Assembly (NCBI RefSeq): GCF_016862955.1 | Contig: NZ_BONY01000053.1 | Coordinates: 1 to 61,571 of the forward strand | Source: Rhizocola hellebori | Lineage (GTDB): Bacteria; Actinomycetota; Actinomycetes; Mycobacteriales; Micromonosporaceae | DNA length: 61,571 nucleotides | Direction of reading: 5' to 3' | Shown here: positions 34,190-42,723 of the stretch, one piece after another | Layout: each line of letters begins with the position of its first letter | How positions within the stretch are numbered: the first letter of the stretch is position 1 | Program-made: the position numbers and the translations under genes | Notes under the pieces: model-generated | Told to the model about the DNA's origin: nothing | Database searches by the model: none | Seen by the model: only the letters and a program-made list of their open reading frames with translations

Positions 34190-35388
34190 TTACCCAGGTC
34201 TTCCCATTGCCCTGTCCAGCCGGGTTCGGAGCCCTGGGTCCACCAGCGGGCGCGCCACAGGTGCACGCCATCGCCGGAGGGCGGGCCGCCGGGAACGCCG
34301 TTCGCGCTGCGCTGGTGCTTCACGCGAGCCCCGCCGAGATAGACGGTGCTGATGTTCCAGAACGGCGCGTTGGCACAGCTGGTGCCACCGGTCGAGCTGG
34401 GCGTCGGCGAAACCGAGGGGGACGGCGACGGTGAGGACGACTGGGAAGCGGTCGGGGTCGAGGTGGGACAGGTGCCGCCGCCCGTGCCGACGGTGTCGGT
34501 GTGGGTGACGCCGGCGGCGCGATAACCGTTGACCCGCGAAGAAACCTGCGCCGGGGTGAGCGCCTCGTTGACCGTGTGGTACAGGTAGTCCACCTGTTGC
34601 CGGTAGGTCGCCGTCCCGCCGGAGTGGGCCGCCGTGTCAATGAACCAGAGATTGAAGTTAATCGACATGGGGGTTTCCGGGTAGTAGATGCCGCTGTGAT
34701 CGGCCACCTGTGCGCCATCGATGAAGTATTTAACATGCCCGGCGGAAACGGTGAACATCAGGTCATGCCAGCCCGCGAAGGACTGCCGCTGCTCGCCGTG
34801 GGTGTTCACGGCCTCCCACGGATCGGGACGGTAGGTCTCCCAAGTGGTCTCGTAGAAGATGTTCGACGGCTCGCCCCACCCGCCGTTCGGCAGGTACTCA
34901 AAATCGATCTCGCCGTAGTCCGGGTCCATCGGCGCATTGAGCGGGGTGATGGTGAAGAACGTTTCCACCAGGTGATCGCCATCGGTCCCGGTGACCGGCA
35001 CATCGGCGAACTTCACCCGGGCGGCGTAGGTGCCCTCGAAGAACTTGCGCTGGTGCAAGAACTCCGCCTGGCTGGTGCCGCCACCGGTCCCGTCGGTGGA
35101 AGCCTGAAGCTGCAACGACTTCGCGCCGTCCACGGTCGGGAATGAAACGTTAGACGCGGGCCAGGAGGCGCCGGGCACGCCCGGGCCGCCCGAGTTGGTC
35201 CGCACGGACCAGCCGCGCTGGCTGATCAGCGGGTCGGCGGGCCCGCTATAGGAGAAATCGTCGAACAGTGCTGCACAGGTGGGCAGGGCCGCCGTGGCTG
35301 ATCCGCCAAGAACAGCGGCCACAGTGCCAGCTGCGAGAGCGGTCAGAGTCGCTACGCTCGCTGCAACCGCAGCTCGTCGTTTCGACAT
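34183..35388 (-). CDS. Secreted GH16-family glycosidase with C-terminal CBM5/12
   Basis: 401 aa from ATG 35388 (AGGAG 7 nt upstream). A signal peptide with basic start and hydrophobic AAVAASVATLTALAAGTVAA ends near ATAALPTC. The GH16 domain spans ~40-290, with catalytic EIDFE (Glu160, Asp162, Glu164), the ExDxE form seen in XTH, lichenase and Crh enzymes. A Ser/Pro/Thr linker follows. The C-terminal ~60 aa (APFWNISTVYLGGARVKHQR and HLWRARWWTQGSEPG) is a CBM5/12 chitin-binding module. Embedded in a GlcNAc/chitobiose uptake operon, so a chitin-related substrate is likely. Confidence 0.85.
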   Translation of the reverse strand: MSKRRAAVAASVATLTALAAGTVAAVLGGSATAALPTCAALFDDFSYSGPADPLISQRGWSVRTNSGGPGVPGASWPASNVSFPTVDGAKSLQLQASTDGTGGGTSQAEFLHQRKFFEGTYAARVKFADVPVTGTDGDHLVETFFTITPLNAPMDPDYGEIDFEYLPNGGWGEPSNIFYETTWETYRPDPWEAVNTHGEQRQSFAGWHDLMFTVSAGHVKYFIDGAQVADHSGIYYPETPMSINFNLWFIDTAAHSGGTATYRQQVDYLYHTVNEALTPAQVSSRVNGYRAAGVTHTDTVGTGGGTCPTSTPTASQSSSPSPSPSVSPTPSSTGGTSCANAPFWNISTVYLGGARVKHQRSANGVPGGPPSGDGVHLWRARWWTQGSEPGWTGQWEDLGKC

Positions 35389-35475
35389 GTTGTGCTCCTT
35401 TCCGATGAAGGGGCCATGGTGCGGTTGTGGCGGCGCCGGTCTAGCCACCGGCGCCGCTCCCGTGTTTTCCCCCGC

Positions 35476-36282
35476 TTACTTCACCGCGCCGGCGGTCAGG
35501 CCGGCCCGGATCTGTCTTTGGAACAGCACGTAACCGATCAGAACCGGCAGGATCGCGATGACCAGCCCGGCGAACAGGCCACTCCAGTCACTGCGATAGC
35601 CCTGGCTCACCGCGAGCGCAGCAAGCCCTTGGGCCAGGACGTAACGGTCCGGATCGGGGTTGAGAACCAGCGGGAGCAGGTACTGGTTCCACAACCCGAG
35701 AAGGTTGAAGATGCCCACGCTGACCAGGCCGGGACGCGCCATCGGCAACATGACGCGGAAGAAGACCCCGGCGTGGGAAGCGCCGTCCAGGAAGGCGGCC
35801 TCGGCCACGGCCGTGGGCAGCGAACGGAAGAACGCGTGCAGGAAGAAGACGGTGAACGGCAGCGCATACGCGGCATAGACCAGGATCAGCCCGTGGTAGG
35901 TGCCGAGCATGCCCAGGTTGTCCACCACGAAGAACAGCGGGACCAGCGCCAGGAAGACCGGGAACAGCATCCCCGCCACCAGCGTGTAGTAGATCGTTCT
36001 ATTGCCCGGGAACTCGTACCGGGCAAGGCAATAGGCCATCAGCGAGCCCAGCAGCATGGTCAGCACCAGGGCGAGCCCGACCACAATTACCGTATTGAAC
36101 AGATATTTGCCGATCGACGCCTGGCTCCAGGCACGGGACCAGTTGTTCCACTGCGGCGACGCGGGCAGCGACCATGGGCTGTCGAAGATCTCCGCATCGG
36201 TCTTGAACGAGGACACCACCGCCCAGACCAAGGGCAACGTGACCACGGCCGCCCAGATCGTCAGCACGAAATGTTTCTTCAT
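35476..36282 (-). CDS. Sugar ABC transporter permease, NgcG-like
   Basis: 268-aa MalG-type inner permease with six hydrophobic segments. The EAA loop reads VAEAAFLDGASHAGVFFRVMLP, which contacts the ATPase. It starts at ATG 36282, overlapping the upstream permease stop (ATGA). No ATPase gene is linked; as in Streptomyces sugar importers, a shared MsiK-type ATPase is expected elsewhere. Substrate (GlcNAc/diacetylchitobiose) is inferred from the NgcE-like binding protein. Confidence 0.88.
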   Translation of the reverse strand: MKKHFVLTIWAAVVTLPLVWAVVSSFKTDAEIFDSPWSLPASPQWNNWSRAWSQASIGKYLFNTVIVVGLALVLTMLLGSLMAYCLARYEFPGNRTIYYTLVAGMLFPVFLALVPLFFVVDNLGMLGTYHGLILVYAAYALPFTVFFLHAFFRSLPTAVAEAAFLDGASHAGVFFRVMLPMARPGLVSVGIFNLLGLWNQYLLPLVLNPDPDRYVLAQGLAALAVSQGYRSDWSGLFAGLVIAILPVLIGYVLFQRQIRAGLTAGAVK

Positions 36283-37154
36283 GCCAGTTCCACCTGTTCC
36301 CGCCGGGTCGCCCGCAACAGCAGCGCGGCCAGCGAAAGCGTCAGCAGGAACATGGCCACCCCCATCGCGCTCGCGTATCCGAACTTGCCGTAGGTGAAAG
36401 CGTTGCGCCACAAGCCGAGGCCCATCACCTCGGTGCTGTTGTCGGGCCCGCCCGGGCCCACCGTCATGATCTGAACCAGGGCGAAGCCGTCCAGCGCGGC
36501 GATTCCCAGGTAGATGAAGGCCACCTGGACGCTTTCGAAGATGAGCGGGAGCGTGATGCGCCGGAAGATCGCGCCGCTGGAGGCGCCGTCGATGAGCGCC
36601 GCCTCCATCAGCTCCACCGGGATCGACTCCATCGCCGCTGAAAACAACACGACATAGAAACCGACGGCCGACCAGATCATCGCCGCCATCACGCACCACA
36701 GCGCCAGATCGGGCTCGGCCAGCCAGCTCTGCTTCCACGACGACAAACCGACCGCGTTGAGGAAACCGTTGAGCAGGCCGCTGTTTGGCGTGTAGACGAA
36801 CTGCCAGAGCACCGCGATGATGGCGACACTGAGCAGCTGCGGGAAGAAATAGACCACCCGGTAGACCCGCGTGCCCCGGGTCGCGGCCGAGAAGAATAAC
36901 GCTAAAACGATGGTGGCCAGCGGCACGACAAGGAGCAGCAGACCGTTGTTGCGCAAGGCCGCCAGGAACAGCGGGTCGCTCCACAGCTTGGTGAAGTTGG
37001 CCAGTCCCACCGGGTTCGCCTCGTTGGAGATGCCGTTCCAGTCGGTGAACGCCAGATAGAACGCCTGCACATACGGCGAGATGACGAAGATGGCGTAGAG
37101 CGCCAGCGGCGCGGCCATCGCCCCCACCAGAAACCTGTACTTGCCGTGCCGCAT
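36279..37154 (-). CDS. Sugar ABC transporter permease, NgcF-like
   Basis: 291-aa MalF-type permease with six membrane helices. N-terminal FLVGAMAAPLALYAIFVISP; EAA loop LMEAALIDGASSGAIFRRI before TLPLIF. It lies 4 bp downstream of the binding-protein stop and is coupled to the second permease. Confidence 0.88.
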   Translation of the reverse strand: MRHGKYRFLVGAMAAPLALYAIFVISPYVQAFYLAFTDWNGISNEANPVGLANFTKLWSDPLFLAALRNNGLLLLVVPLATIVLALFFSAATRGTRVYRVVYFFPQLLSVAIIAVLWQFVYTPNSGLLNGFLNAVGLSSWKQSWLAEPDLALWCVMAAMIWSAVGFYVVLFSAAMESIPVELMEAALIDGASSGAIFRRITLPLIFESVQVAFIYLGIAALDGFALVQIMTVGPGGPDNSTEVMGLGLWRNAFTYGKFGYASAMGVAMFLLTLSLAALLLRATRREQVELA

Positions 37155-37158
37155 CAGA

Positions 37159-38535
37159 TCACCGCGTGTGCTTGGCGATCGAGGTGTCCTTGGCCACCGC
37201 GTCCGCTGCCTTCTGCACCCTGTCCGCCCACTGCTCCGGGTTGACCCGCTTGGTGAGCAGCTCGCCGGTCGCGTCGTCGACCGCCTTTGACAGGGGCGCG
37301 TACCAGGTGCGGAAGCGGTAGCTGAACACGTTGGGGCCGGCCGCTTTCACGGCCTGCGCCACACTGGACAGCCCGCTGGGCAGGGTCAGGCCGTCGGTCG
37401 CGCCGTTGACCACCGGCAGGGCCTTCGCGCTTTCCGCAAAGCCCCGCGCTACCTGCTTGGAGAACAGGATCCGGAGGAACTCCAAGCCGCCTTGAACGTT
37501 TTTTGCCTTGGCGGGTACCAAGAAAGACTCACTCGAGGCGGCCATAACCGCGCCGTTCGGGAGTTTGTCGGAACCCGTGAGCGCGGGAACGGTGCCCATC
37601 ACCATGTCGAACCCGGCCGGCGTGACCTGTTGCTGCTCGCCTTCCAGCCACGACCCGCACGGGATGAACGCGGCCTGCCCCTTGCACCAAGCGTTCTGTG
37701 CCTCGGTGTGCGACAGCGCCTCGGACCCGGCCATGATGTGGCCGCGCGCGGCAAGCTGGTAGATCGCGTCGGCGGCGGCCAGCATCGCCGGGCTCTTCCA
37801 CGCATTGGGTTCAAGGTTGTCGATCGACTTGACGAGGTCGAATCCGCCCGCCTTCGCGGCCAGGGAAACCAGCGGGTCGTTCATGTATTCCGGATACTTG
37901 CCCTGCCACGTCCATGGCGCGATGCCCGCCTTCTTGATCTCCTCGTTGAGCGTGAGCATCTCGGCCCACGTCTTCGGGAAGGTCCAGCCGTGCTTGGCGA
38001 ACAGCGATTTCGAATACCAGACTCCCCACAAAACGGAGGAGTAGTTGAGGATCACCGTTTTTCCGTCGAAGGTGCCCTCGTCGACGACGCCCGGCATGAG
38101 CGTGTCGCGCACCTTCTTCGACGGGTCGTCCAGGCTGGGCGCGTCGAGCAGCTCCTTGAGGTCTTTGAGTTTGCCGGAGGAGACCAGCGTGGCCAGGTCG
38201 AGGCGGCCGGCGCCGCTGTTGTCGACCACGTCCGGCGGGGAGTCGGCGACAAATCGCGGCTGCAGCACCTCCCCCACCCGCTGGATGCCTTTCTGGTCGA
38301 CCGCAGCTTTCGGATACTTCTGCTTGTATCGGTTCTGGGCGTCGATGGCATAGGCGTCGCCGTATCCGCCCTTGAAGATGACGACTTCGAGCGGCGTTTC
38401 GGCCGGCACGCCGAGGGGGTTCTCGGCACTGGTGTTGCCTTTGTTGGTGGTGTCGTCGGATGATCCGGCCGTGGCGCAACCCGAAAGGGTGGCCGCGGCG
38501 GCTCCGGCTAAGAGGACCCTTCTAGTAGGGTTCAC
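37159..38535 (-). CDS. GlcNAc/diacetylchitobiose-binding lipoprotein, NgcE-like
   Basis: 458 aa. Lipoprotein signal with twin-Arg-like start (PTRRVLLAGAAAATLSGC) and lipobox LSGC; the cysteine is acylated and anchors the protein outside the membrane. After a low-complexity linker, NPLGVPAETPLEVVIFKGGY, PRFVADSPPDVVDNSGAG, and WGVWYSKSLFAKHGWTFP correspond well to the NgcE family of solute-binding proteins (recalled). GTG start with AGAGG upstream. It captures amino sugars released by secreted enzymes such as the operon's GH16 protein. Confidence 0.87.
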   Translation of the reverse strand: MNPTRRVLLAGAAAATLSGCATAGSSDDTTNKGNTSAENPLGVPAETPLEVVIFKGGYGDAYAIDAQNRYKQKYPKAAVDQKGIQRVGEVLQPRFVADSPPDVVDNSGAGRLDLATLVSSGKLKDLKELLDAPSLDDPSKKVRDTLMPGVVDEGTFDGKTVILNYSSVLWGVWYSKSLFAKHGWTFPKTWAEMLTLNEEIKKAGIAPWTWQGKYPEYMNDPLVSLAAKAGGFDLVKSIDNLEPNAWKSPAMLAAADAIYQLAARGHIMAGSEALSHTEAQNAWCKGQAAFIPCGSWLEGEQQQVTPAGFDMVMGTVPALTGSDKLPNGAVMAASSESFLVPAKAKNVQGGLEFLRILFSKQVARGFAESAKALPVVNGATDGLTLPSGLSSVAQAVKAAGPNVFSYRFRTWYAPLSKAVDDATGELLTKRVNPEQWADRVQKAADAVAKDTSIAKHTR

Positions 38536-38569
38536 AGGTCAAGCCTCTTTCAGTGAGGGGGGTCTTGAT

Positions 38570-39295
38570 CTATGCGGTACGCCGGATGCGCCCGGCGTAC
38601 CGCGCTTCCAATTGCAGGTTGTGCTCATATCCGCCAGCGATGTTGGCGGATAGGTAGATGGGCGGCGTGACACCGTCCGCCTCCAGCCGCGCTACCACCT
38701 CGGTGACGACCAGCTGCGCCAGCACCGCGGCGGTGACCGATGAGACGGCCCCGGTCTGGTTGGGCAGCAACACATCCCCATAGGGGGCACCGTTGTCGAG
38801 CACCACATCGGCGATTTCCGACAGCCGCTTTCCGCTGGGGTGGCGAGGCTGGGACCGGGCCGTGTGTTCCAGGGAGGTGACCGCGATCAGGTCATGCCCG
38901 CGTTCCTTGATGAGCAGGGCCAGCTCGACGACGAGCCCGTTGATGCCGGAGTTGGAGGCCAGCACGAAGACGTCCTCGGGCCGCACCGGCGCCAGCTCGT
39001 AGAGCCGGTGCGCCACCTCGGTGCGCCGCTCCAGGAGCTGGTCTTCGAGCACTTCGCGCGGCTCGCCGCCGTACAGGACGATGTCGCGCAACGCGATCCG
39101 GTTGGTCGGCACGAGCCCACCGGCCCGGCCCGCGATCTCCATCGCGAGCGCCTCGGAGTGGCCGCTGCCGAAAGCCTGGACCACGCCCCCGTTGCGCAGG
39201 CTCGCGGTGATGGCATCGGCGGCGAGACCTACGTTGTCGGCCTGATCCTGCCCCACCTTCCGAACCAGCTCGCTGATCATCTCCAGGTAGCTCAT
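38570..39295 (-). CDS. SIS-domain sugar-phosphate isomerase-like protein (UPF0309 type)
   Basis: 241 aa from ATG 39295, overlapping the RpiR stop. SIS motifs: GGVVQAFGSGHSEALAMEIA and VFVLASNSGINGLVVELALL, phosphosugar-binding loops rich in Ser and Gly, ending in NIAGGYEHN. UPF0309-type proteins occur in GlcNAc/chitin operons of actinomycetes. The reaction is unproven; it probably acts on an amino-sugar phosphate. No nagA or nagB gene is in the window. Confidence 0.82.
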   Translation of the reverse strand: MSYLEMISELVRKVGQDQADNVGLAADAITASLRNGGVVQAFGSGHSEALAMEIAGRAGGLVPTNRIALRDIVLYGGEPREVLEDQLLERRTEVAHRLYELAPVRPEDVFVLASNSGINGLVVELALLIKERGHDLIAVTSLEHTARSQPRHPSGKRLSEIADVVLDNGAPYGDVLLPNQTGAVSSVTAAVLAQLVVTEVVARLEADGVTPPIYLSANIAGGYEHNLQLEARYAGRIRRTA

Positions 39296-40206
39296 GCTTG
39301 TTTCCTCTTGGCTCTGTGGGACGTTGGCTCGTCGTGCAGGCGATGGGCCTGCACGGCGCGGGCGGTGATTTCGAAGGCCTCGGTGGTGCGCTCGTAGGTG
39401 CGCTGAGCCACCGCGACATAGATGAGGTCGAGTGCGACCAACTGGCTGTGCAGGGCGGAAAGCGCGGCGAGCCGGAAGGTGGTCTCGTGCACCGCCGTGG
39501 TCAGCACCACGTCGGCCGCCTCGGCCAGCGGCGACTTCTCGAAGGAGGTCACCGCGACGGTCAGCGCACCCTGTTCCGCCGCTTCCGCGAGCACCTCGAT
39601 GACCTCGCGGGTGCGCCCGCTGTGCGACAGTCCAATCGCGACATCGCCCGGCCCGAGCAGTGCCGCGTTGGTGAGGGCTTTGTGCGAGTCCTCGCGATGC
39701 CAGCAGGGCACCCGGATGCGTTCCAGCCGGAAGGCCATCTCGCGGGCGGCCGTGCCGCTGCTGCCCAGGCCGAAGAGCTCGACCCGGTTGGCCTGCGCTA
39801 TCGCGTCGGCGACCCGGGCCACCTGTTCGACGTCGAGGCGGGCCGCGGTCTCCTGGATGGCCCGCGCGTCGGCGCTGGCGATCACCCCGAGCACCCGGTC
39901 CAGCGGATCGCCCGGCTCGATCTCCCGATCGATGTCGGTCTCCCACCGCGCTTGGGCGGCCCGTCCGCTCTCGGTCGCGATCGCGACACGCAGCGCGGCA
40001 TAGCCACGGAAGCCCAGTACGCGGCAGAAGCGGGTGACGGTCGCCGTGGAGGTCCCGGAGCGTTCGGCCAGGTCCACAATGGACGCCTGAGCCGCCAGCC
40101 CGGGATCTTCCAGGATCTGCTCGGCCACCCGCTGCAGGGCATCCGGCAGCGTGGGCAGCTCCATCCGCATTCGCCCGATCACACCCTGCACAACAATTCC
40201 CTTCAT
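39292..40206 (-). CDS. RpiR-family regulator of the amino-sugar operon
   Basis: 304 aa. The N-terminal RpiR helix-turn-helix (SIVDLAERSGTSTATVTRFC, RVLGFRGYAALR) is followed by a SIS ligand domain (VELFGLGSSGTAAREMAFRL, VAIGLSHSGRTREVIEVLAE) that binds a sugar phosphate. ATG 40206 fits a short leader below a good promoter; a GTG at 40212 is also in frame. First gene of the seven- or eight-gene operon running to 32330, so it is probably autoregulated and induced by an amino-sugar phosphate. Confidence 0.87.
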   Translation of the reverse strand: MKGIVVQGVIGRMRMELPTLPDALQRVAEQILEDPGLAAQASIVDLAERSGTSTATVTRFCRVLGFRGYAALRVAIATESGRAAQARWETDIDREIEPGDPLDRVLGVIASADARAIQETAARLDVEQVARVADAIAQANRVELFGLGSSGTAAREMAFRLERIRVPCWHREDSHKALTNAALLGPGDVAIGLSHSGRTREVIEVLAEAAEQGALTVAVTSFEKSPLAEAADVVLTTAVHETTFRLAALSALHSQLVALDLIYVAVAQRTYERTTEAFEITARAVQAHRLHDEPTSHRAKRKQA

Positions 40207-40225
40207 CGTGACCCTGTGATGAAGA

Positions 40226-40254
40226 AAATTACGATCGCCGAGCGAAATTGTCAA
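40226..40254 (-). promoter_or_regulatory. Sigma-70-type promoter of the RpiR operon
   Basis: On the minus strand TTGACA (complement of 40249-40254) and TAATTT (complement of 40226-40231) are separated by 17 bp, close to the vegetative consensus and the best promoter in the window. Predicted 5' leader is about a dozen nt. Confidence 0.7.
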
Positions 40255-40262
40255 CGCCGCAT

Positions 40263-40277
40263 GTCAATAATTTTGAC
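40263..40277. promoter_or_regulatory. Palindrome GTCAA-N5-TTGAC upstream of the RpiR promoter
   Basis: A 15-bp inverted repeat with perfect 5-bp arms around an AT-rich centre lies about 9 bp upstream of the -35. It is AT-rich in a GC-rich genome and is a candidate RpiR or activator site. Confidence 0.45.
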
Positions 40278-40361
40278 TCATCGGGGGTAGGGCTGGCCCT
40301 ACCCCGAACCTGCCAGTTGGCCGGATCGATGCGGGGCTCGCCGACCCGTAGCGTCAAGGTC

Positions 40362-41618
40362 ATGAGAAGTGTGCTGCACCGGGTCGGCGTCGACAGCCGC
40401 TATGCGCTGATCGGCTTCCCCACCGCCACGATCGCCTTCGTCCTCCTGGTCACCGGGTTCGCGGCCGGAATGGGCCTGATCCCCCTCTTCGGTGTCGGCC
40501 TGCTCGTGCTCGCGGTGACCCTGCTCATCGCCCGCGGCTTCGCCGATCTCGAGCGCTACCTGCTCCCCGAGGTCCTTGGCCGCCCCGTCGCCCGGCCCCG
40601 CTACCGCCCCGCTCCCCCCGACGCCGGTCAGATCCGCCGGCTGCTCAACCCCCTCACCAACGGCCAAACCTGGCTCGACCTGCTGCACGGCATCATCGTC
40701 TTCCCCTTCGCGATCCTCGCTTTCGTCATCACCGTGACCTGGTGGGCCGTGGCCGCGTTCGGTCTTCTCTACCCCCTCTACGGCTGGATCCTGCAACGCA
40801 TCCCACCCGAGGACAACCAGGAACTGCCTGAGCTGCTTGGTTTCCCGGACACGCTGTTCGTCAACACCGTCTTCAACATGGCGGTGGGACTCGTTTTCGC
40901 GCTCACCCTGCCCATGATGGTGCGCCTGGTCGTTCTCATGAGAGCCGGCATCGGCCGTGCGCTGCTCACCACCCTGGCCGAAATGCACGACCGGATAGAC
41001 GATCTGACCGAGGGAAGAGCTGCTGCCGTCTCGGCCGAGGCCACCGCGCTTCGCAAGATTGAAAGAGACATTCACGATGGGCCCCAGCAGCGGCTGGTAC
41101 ACCTGGCCATGGAGCTGTCCCGAGCCCAGCGCCAGATGTCCAAGGACCCGCAGGCCGCGGAGAACACTCTGGCCCAGGCGATCACCCAAACCCGGGAGAC
41201 CCTCGACGAGTTGCGCACCCTCTCCCGCGGCATCGCCCCACCCATCCTCACCGACCGCGGCATCGCCCCCGCGCTGGCCGCCCTGGCGAGCCGTTGCACC
41301 ATCCCGGTTCAGCTCGAAATCCAGACCGAGGAACGCTTCCCGGCCGCGGTCGAGAACACCATCTACTTCGTGGCCGCCGAGTCCCTGGCCAACGCCGCCA
41401 AGCACAGCCAGGCTCAGCTCTGCACGATCAGCCTGCGCCGGGTGGGCGACCGGCTGACTCTGATCATCGGCGATGATGGAGTCGGCGGCGCCCACGTCGC
41501 CAAGGGACACGGCCTAGCCGGCCTGACCGACCGCCTGCGCGCCGTCGACGGCGAGCTTGCCGTGCAGTCACCGCCCGGAGGGCCGACCGTGATCGGAGCT
41601 GAAGTGCCGTGCGCATAG
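40362..41618 (+). CDS. Sensor histidine kinase (HisKA_3 class)
   Basis: 418 aa. Four hydrophobic segments in two pairs (~18-58 and ~110-195) form the membrane sensor region resembling the putative two-TM sensor domain of actinobacterial kinases. Dimerisation/phosphoacceptor motif RKIERDIHDGPQQRL with His238. HATPase segment: AAESLANAAKHSQAQLC (N box) and IIGDDGVGGA, GHGLAGLTDRL (G boxes). ATG 40362 has TAGCGT 7 nt upstream (leaderless). Overlaps the response regulator gene by 10 nt. Confidence 0.88.
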   Translation: MRSVLHRVGVDSRYALIGFPTATIAFVLLVTGFAAGMGLIPLFGVGLLVLAVTLLIARGFADLERYLLPEVLGRPVARPRYRPAPPDAGQIRRLLNPLTNGQTWLDLLHGIIVFPFAILAFVITVTWWAVAAFGLLYPLYGWILQRIPPEDNQELPELLGFPDTLFVNTVFNMAVGLVFALTLPMMVRLVVLMRAGIGRALLTTLAEMHDRIDDLTEGRAAAVSAEATALRKIERDIHDGPQQRLVHLAMELSRAQRQMSKDPQAAENTLAQAITQTRETLDELRTLSRGIAPPILTDRGIAPALAALASRCTIPVQLEIQTEERFPAAVENTIYFVAAESLANAAKHSQAQLCTISLRRVGDRLTLIIGDDGVGGAHVAKGHGLAGLTDRLRAVDGELAVQSPPGGPTVIGAEVPCA

Positions 41619-42256
41619 TGGTCGCCGAGGACGCCGTGCTCCTGCGGGAGGGTTTGATCCGGTTGCTGGAGGAGTTCGGCAGCCAGGTGGTGGCGGCGGT
41701 CGACACCGGTGACGGTCTCATCGAGGCCGTCACCACCCACCGCCCCGATGTGTCCATTGTGGACGTCCGGATGCCGCCAACCTTTACCGACGAAGGCCTG
41801 CGGGCCGCCGTGGAGGTGCGCAGACTCCTCCCCGGATCCCCGATGCTGATCCTGTCCCAGTACGTGGAGGTCTCCTATGCCGACGATCTTCTCGCCGACG
41901 CCCGTGGCGCCGTCGGGTACCTCCTCAAAGACCGTGTCATCGACGTCGAAGACTTCCTCACCAGCCTGCGCACCGTCGCCGCCGGCGGCACCGTCTTCGA
42001 CCCGCAGGTGGTGGCACAGCTGATGATTCGCCGCCGGCAAAACGACCCACTGGCCTCACTCACCCCCCGGGAACGCGAAGTGCTCGCCCTGATGGCCCAG
42101 GGCAAGTCCAATCCGGCCATCGGGCGCGAGATGGTCATCAGTGACGGCGCAGTGGAAAAACACATCCGCAGCATCTTCGCCAAACTGGGCCTGCACGCCG
42201 ATGACGGCGACCAACACCGCCGGGTGCTCGCCGTCCTCACCTACCTGCGCGCTTAA
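41609..42256 (+). CDS. NarL/LuxR-type response regulator
   Basis: 215 aa from GTG 41609. Receiver domain with acidic pair ED (7-8), phosphoacceptor Asp52 in VSIVDVRMPP and the conserved Lys in YLLKDR. C-terminal LuxR helix-turn-helix SLTPREREVLALMAQGKSNP and GAVEKHIRSIFAKLGL. Translationally overlaps its kinase. Repeat copy B begins about 8 bp after its stop. Confidence 0.9.
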   Translation: MRIVVAEDAVLLREGLIRLLEEFGSQVVAAVDTGDGLIEAVTTHRPDVSIVDVRMPPTFTDEGLRAAVEVRRLLPGSPMLILSQYVEVSYADDLLADARGAVGYLLKDRVIDVEDFLTSLRTVAAGGTVFDPQVVAQLMIRRRQNDPLASLTPREREVLALMAQGKSNPAIGREMVISDGAVEKHIRSIFAKLGLHADDGDQHRRVLAVLTYLRA

Positions 42257-42264
42257 ACCCTTCC

Positions 42265-42416
42265 CTGCGCCGCTACGCCGTGGTCCCGCGCCGTATCTCC
42301 CGGCGGCAACGCCACGCCCGTGCGTGGTCACCCTCCAGCGGCTCCGCCGCCGACCCGCAGGCGCCAGGTCACCCTCAATTTCTCTCGGGCACCACCACTC
42401 TTCGCGGGTATGTCCA
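42265..42416 (+). repeat. Dispersed ~155-bp repeat, copy B (3' of response regulator)
   Basis: Inverted relative to copy A at 333-486 on the sequence, but placed the same way relative to the preceding gene: both begin about 8 bp beyond a stop codon and read in that gene's direction. The 35-bp identical core is 42289-42323. Extra pairing CCACGC-CCGT-GCGTGG is perfect here and interrupted in copy A. The CGTG-GTCC-CGCG hairpin differs from copy A by a change that keeps a G-U pair. Confidence 0.75.
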
Positions 42417-42723
42417 GTCCCGGCGGCGAGCCATCGGCAGCTCCCGTGCGGCACCGAAGGCCTATGCTCCCAACGCTTTTTCTCACATCGCACCCGTTTG
42501 CCCACCCCTTTGCCCCTCCCACCTCCGTCCCACGCCAGCACCACCCCTGCCCGCGCCCACACCTGCCACACCCATGCCAGGCGCCACCCCTGTCCGCCAC
42601 ACCTGCGCTACCGCGCCCTTACTGGCACCGCCCTGCCTGCCACGTCGCGCTTGCCGCGCGCCGCCCGGTATCCGCAAGATCCATGAATCGGAAATTGTCG
42701 GTGGGTCTGGATAGCCTTATGAC
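42417..42723. other. Non-coding C-rich tract upstream of the 13E12 gene
   Basis: No credible gene. The plus strand is markedly C-rich with few G from about 42480 to 42640 (repeated CACCCCTGCC- and CCCACC-like words). This is the same skew, in the same orientation relative to the repeat, as beside copy A. At its right end TAGCCT (42712-42717) lies 6 nt before ATG 42724 and is the likely leaderless promoter of the HNH gene. Confidence 0.5.
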
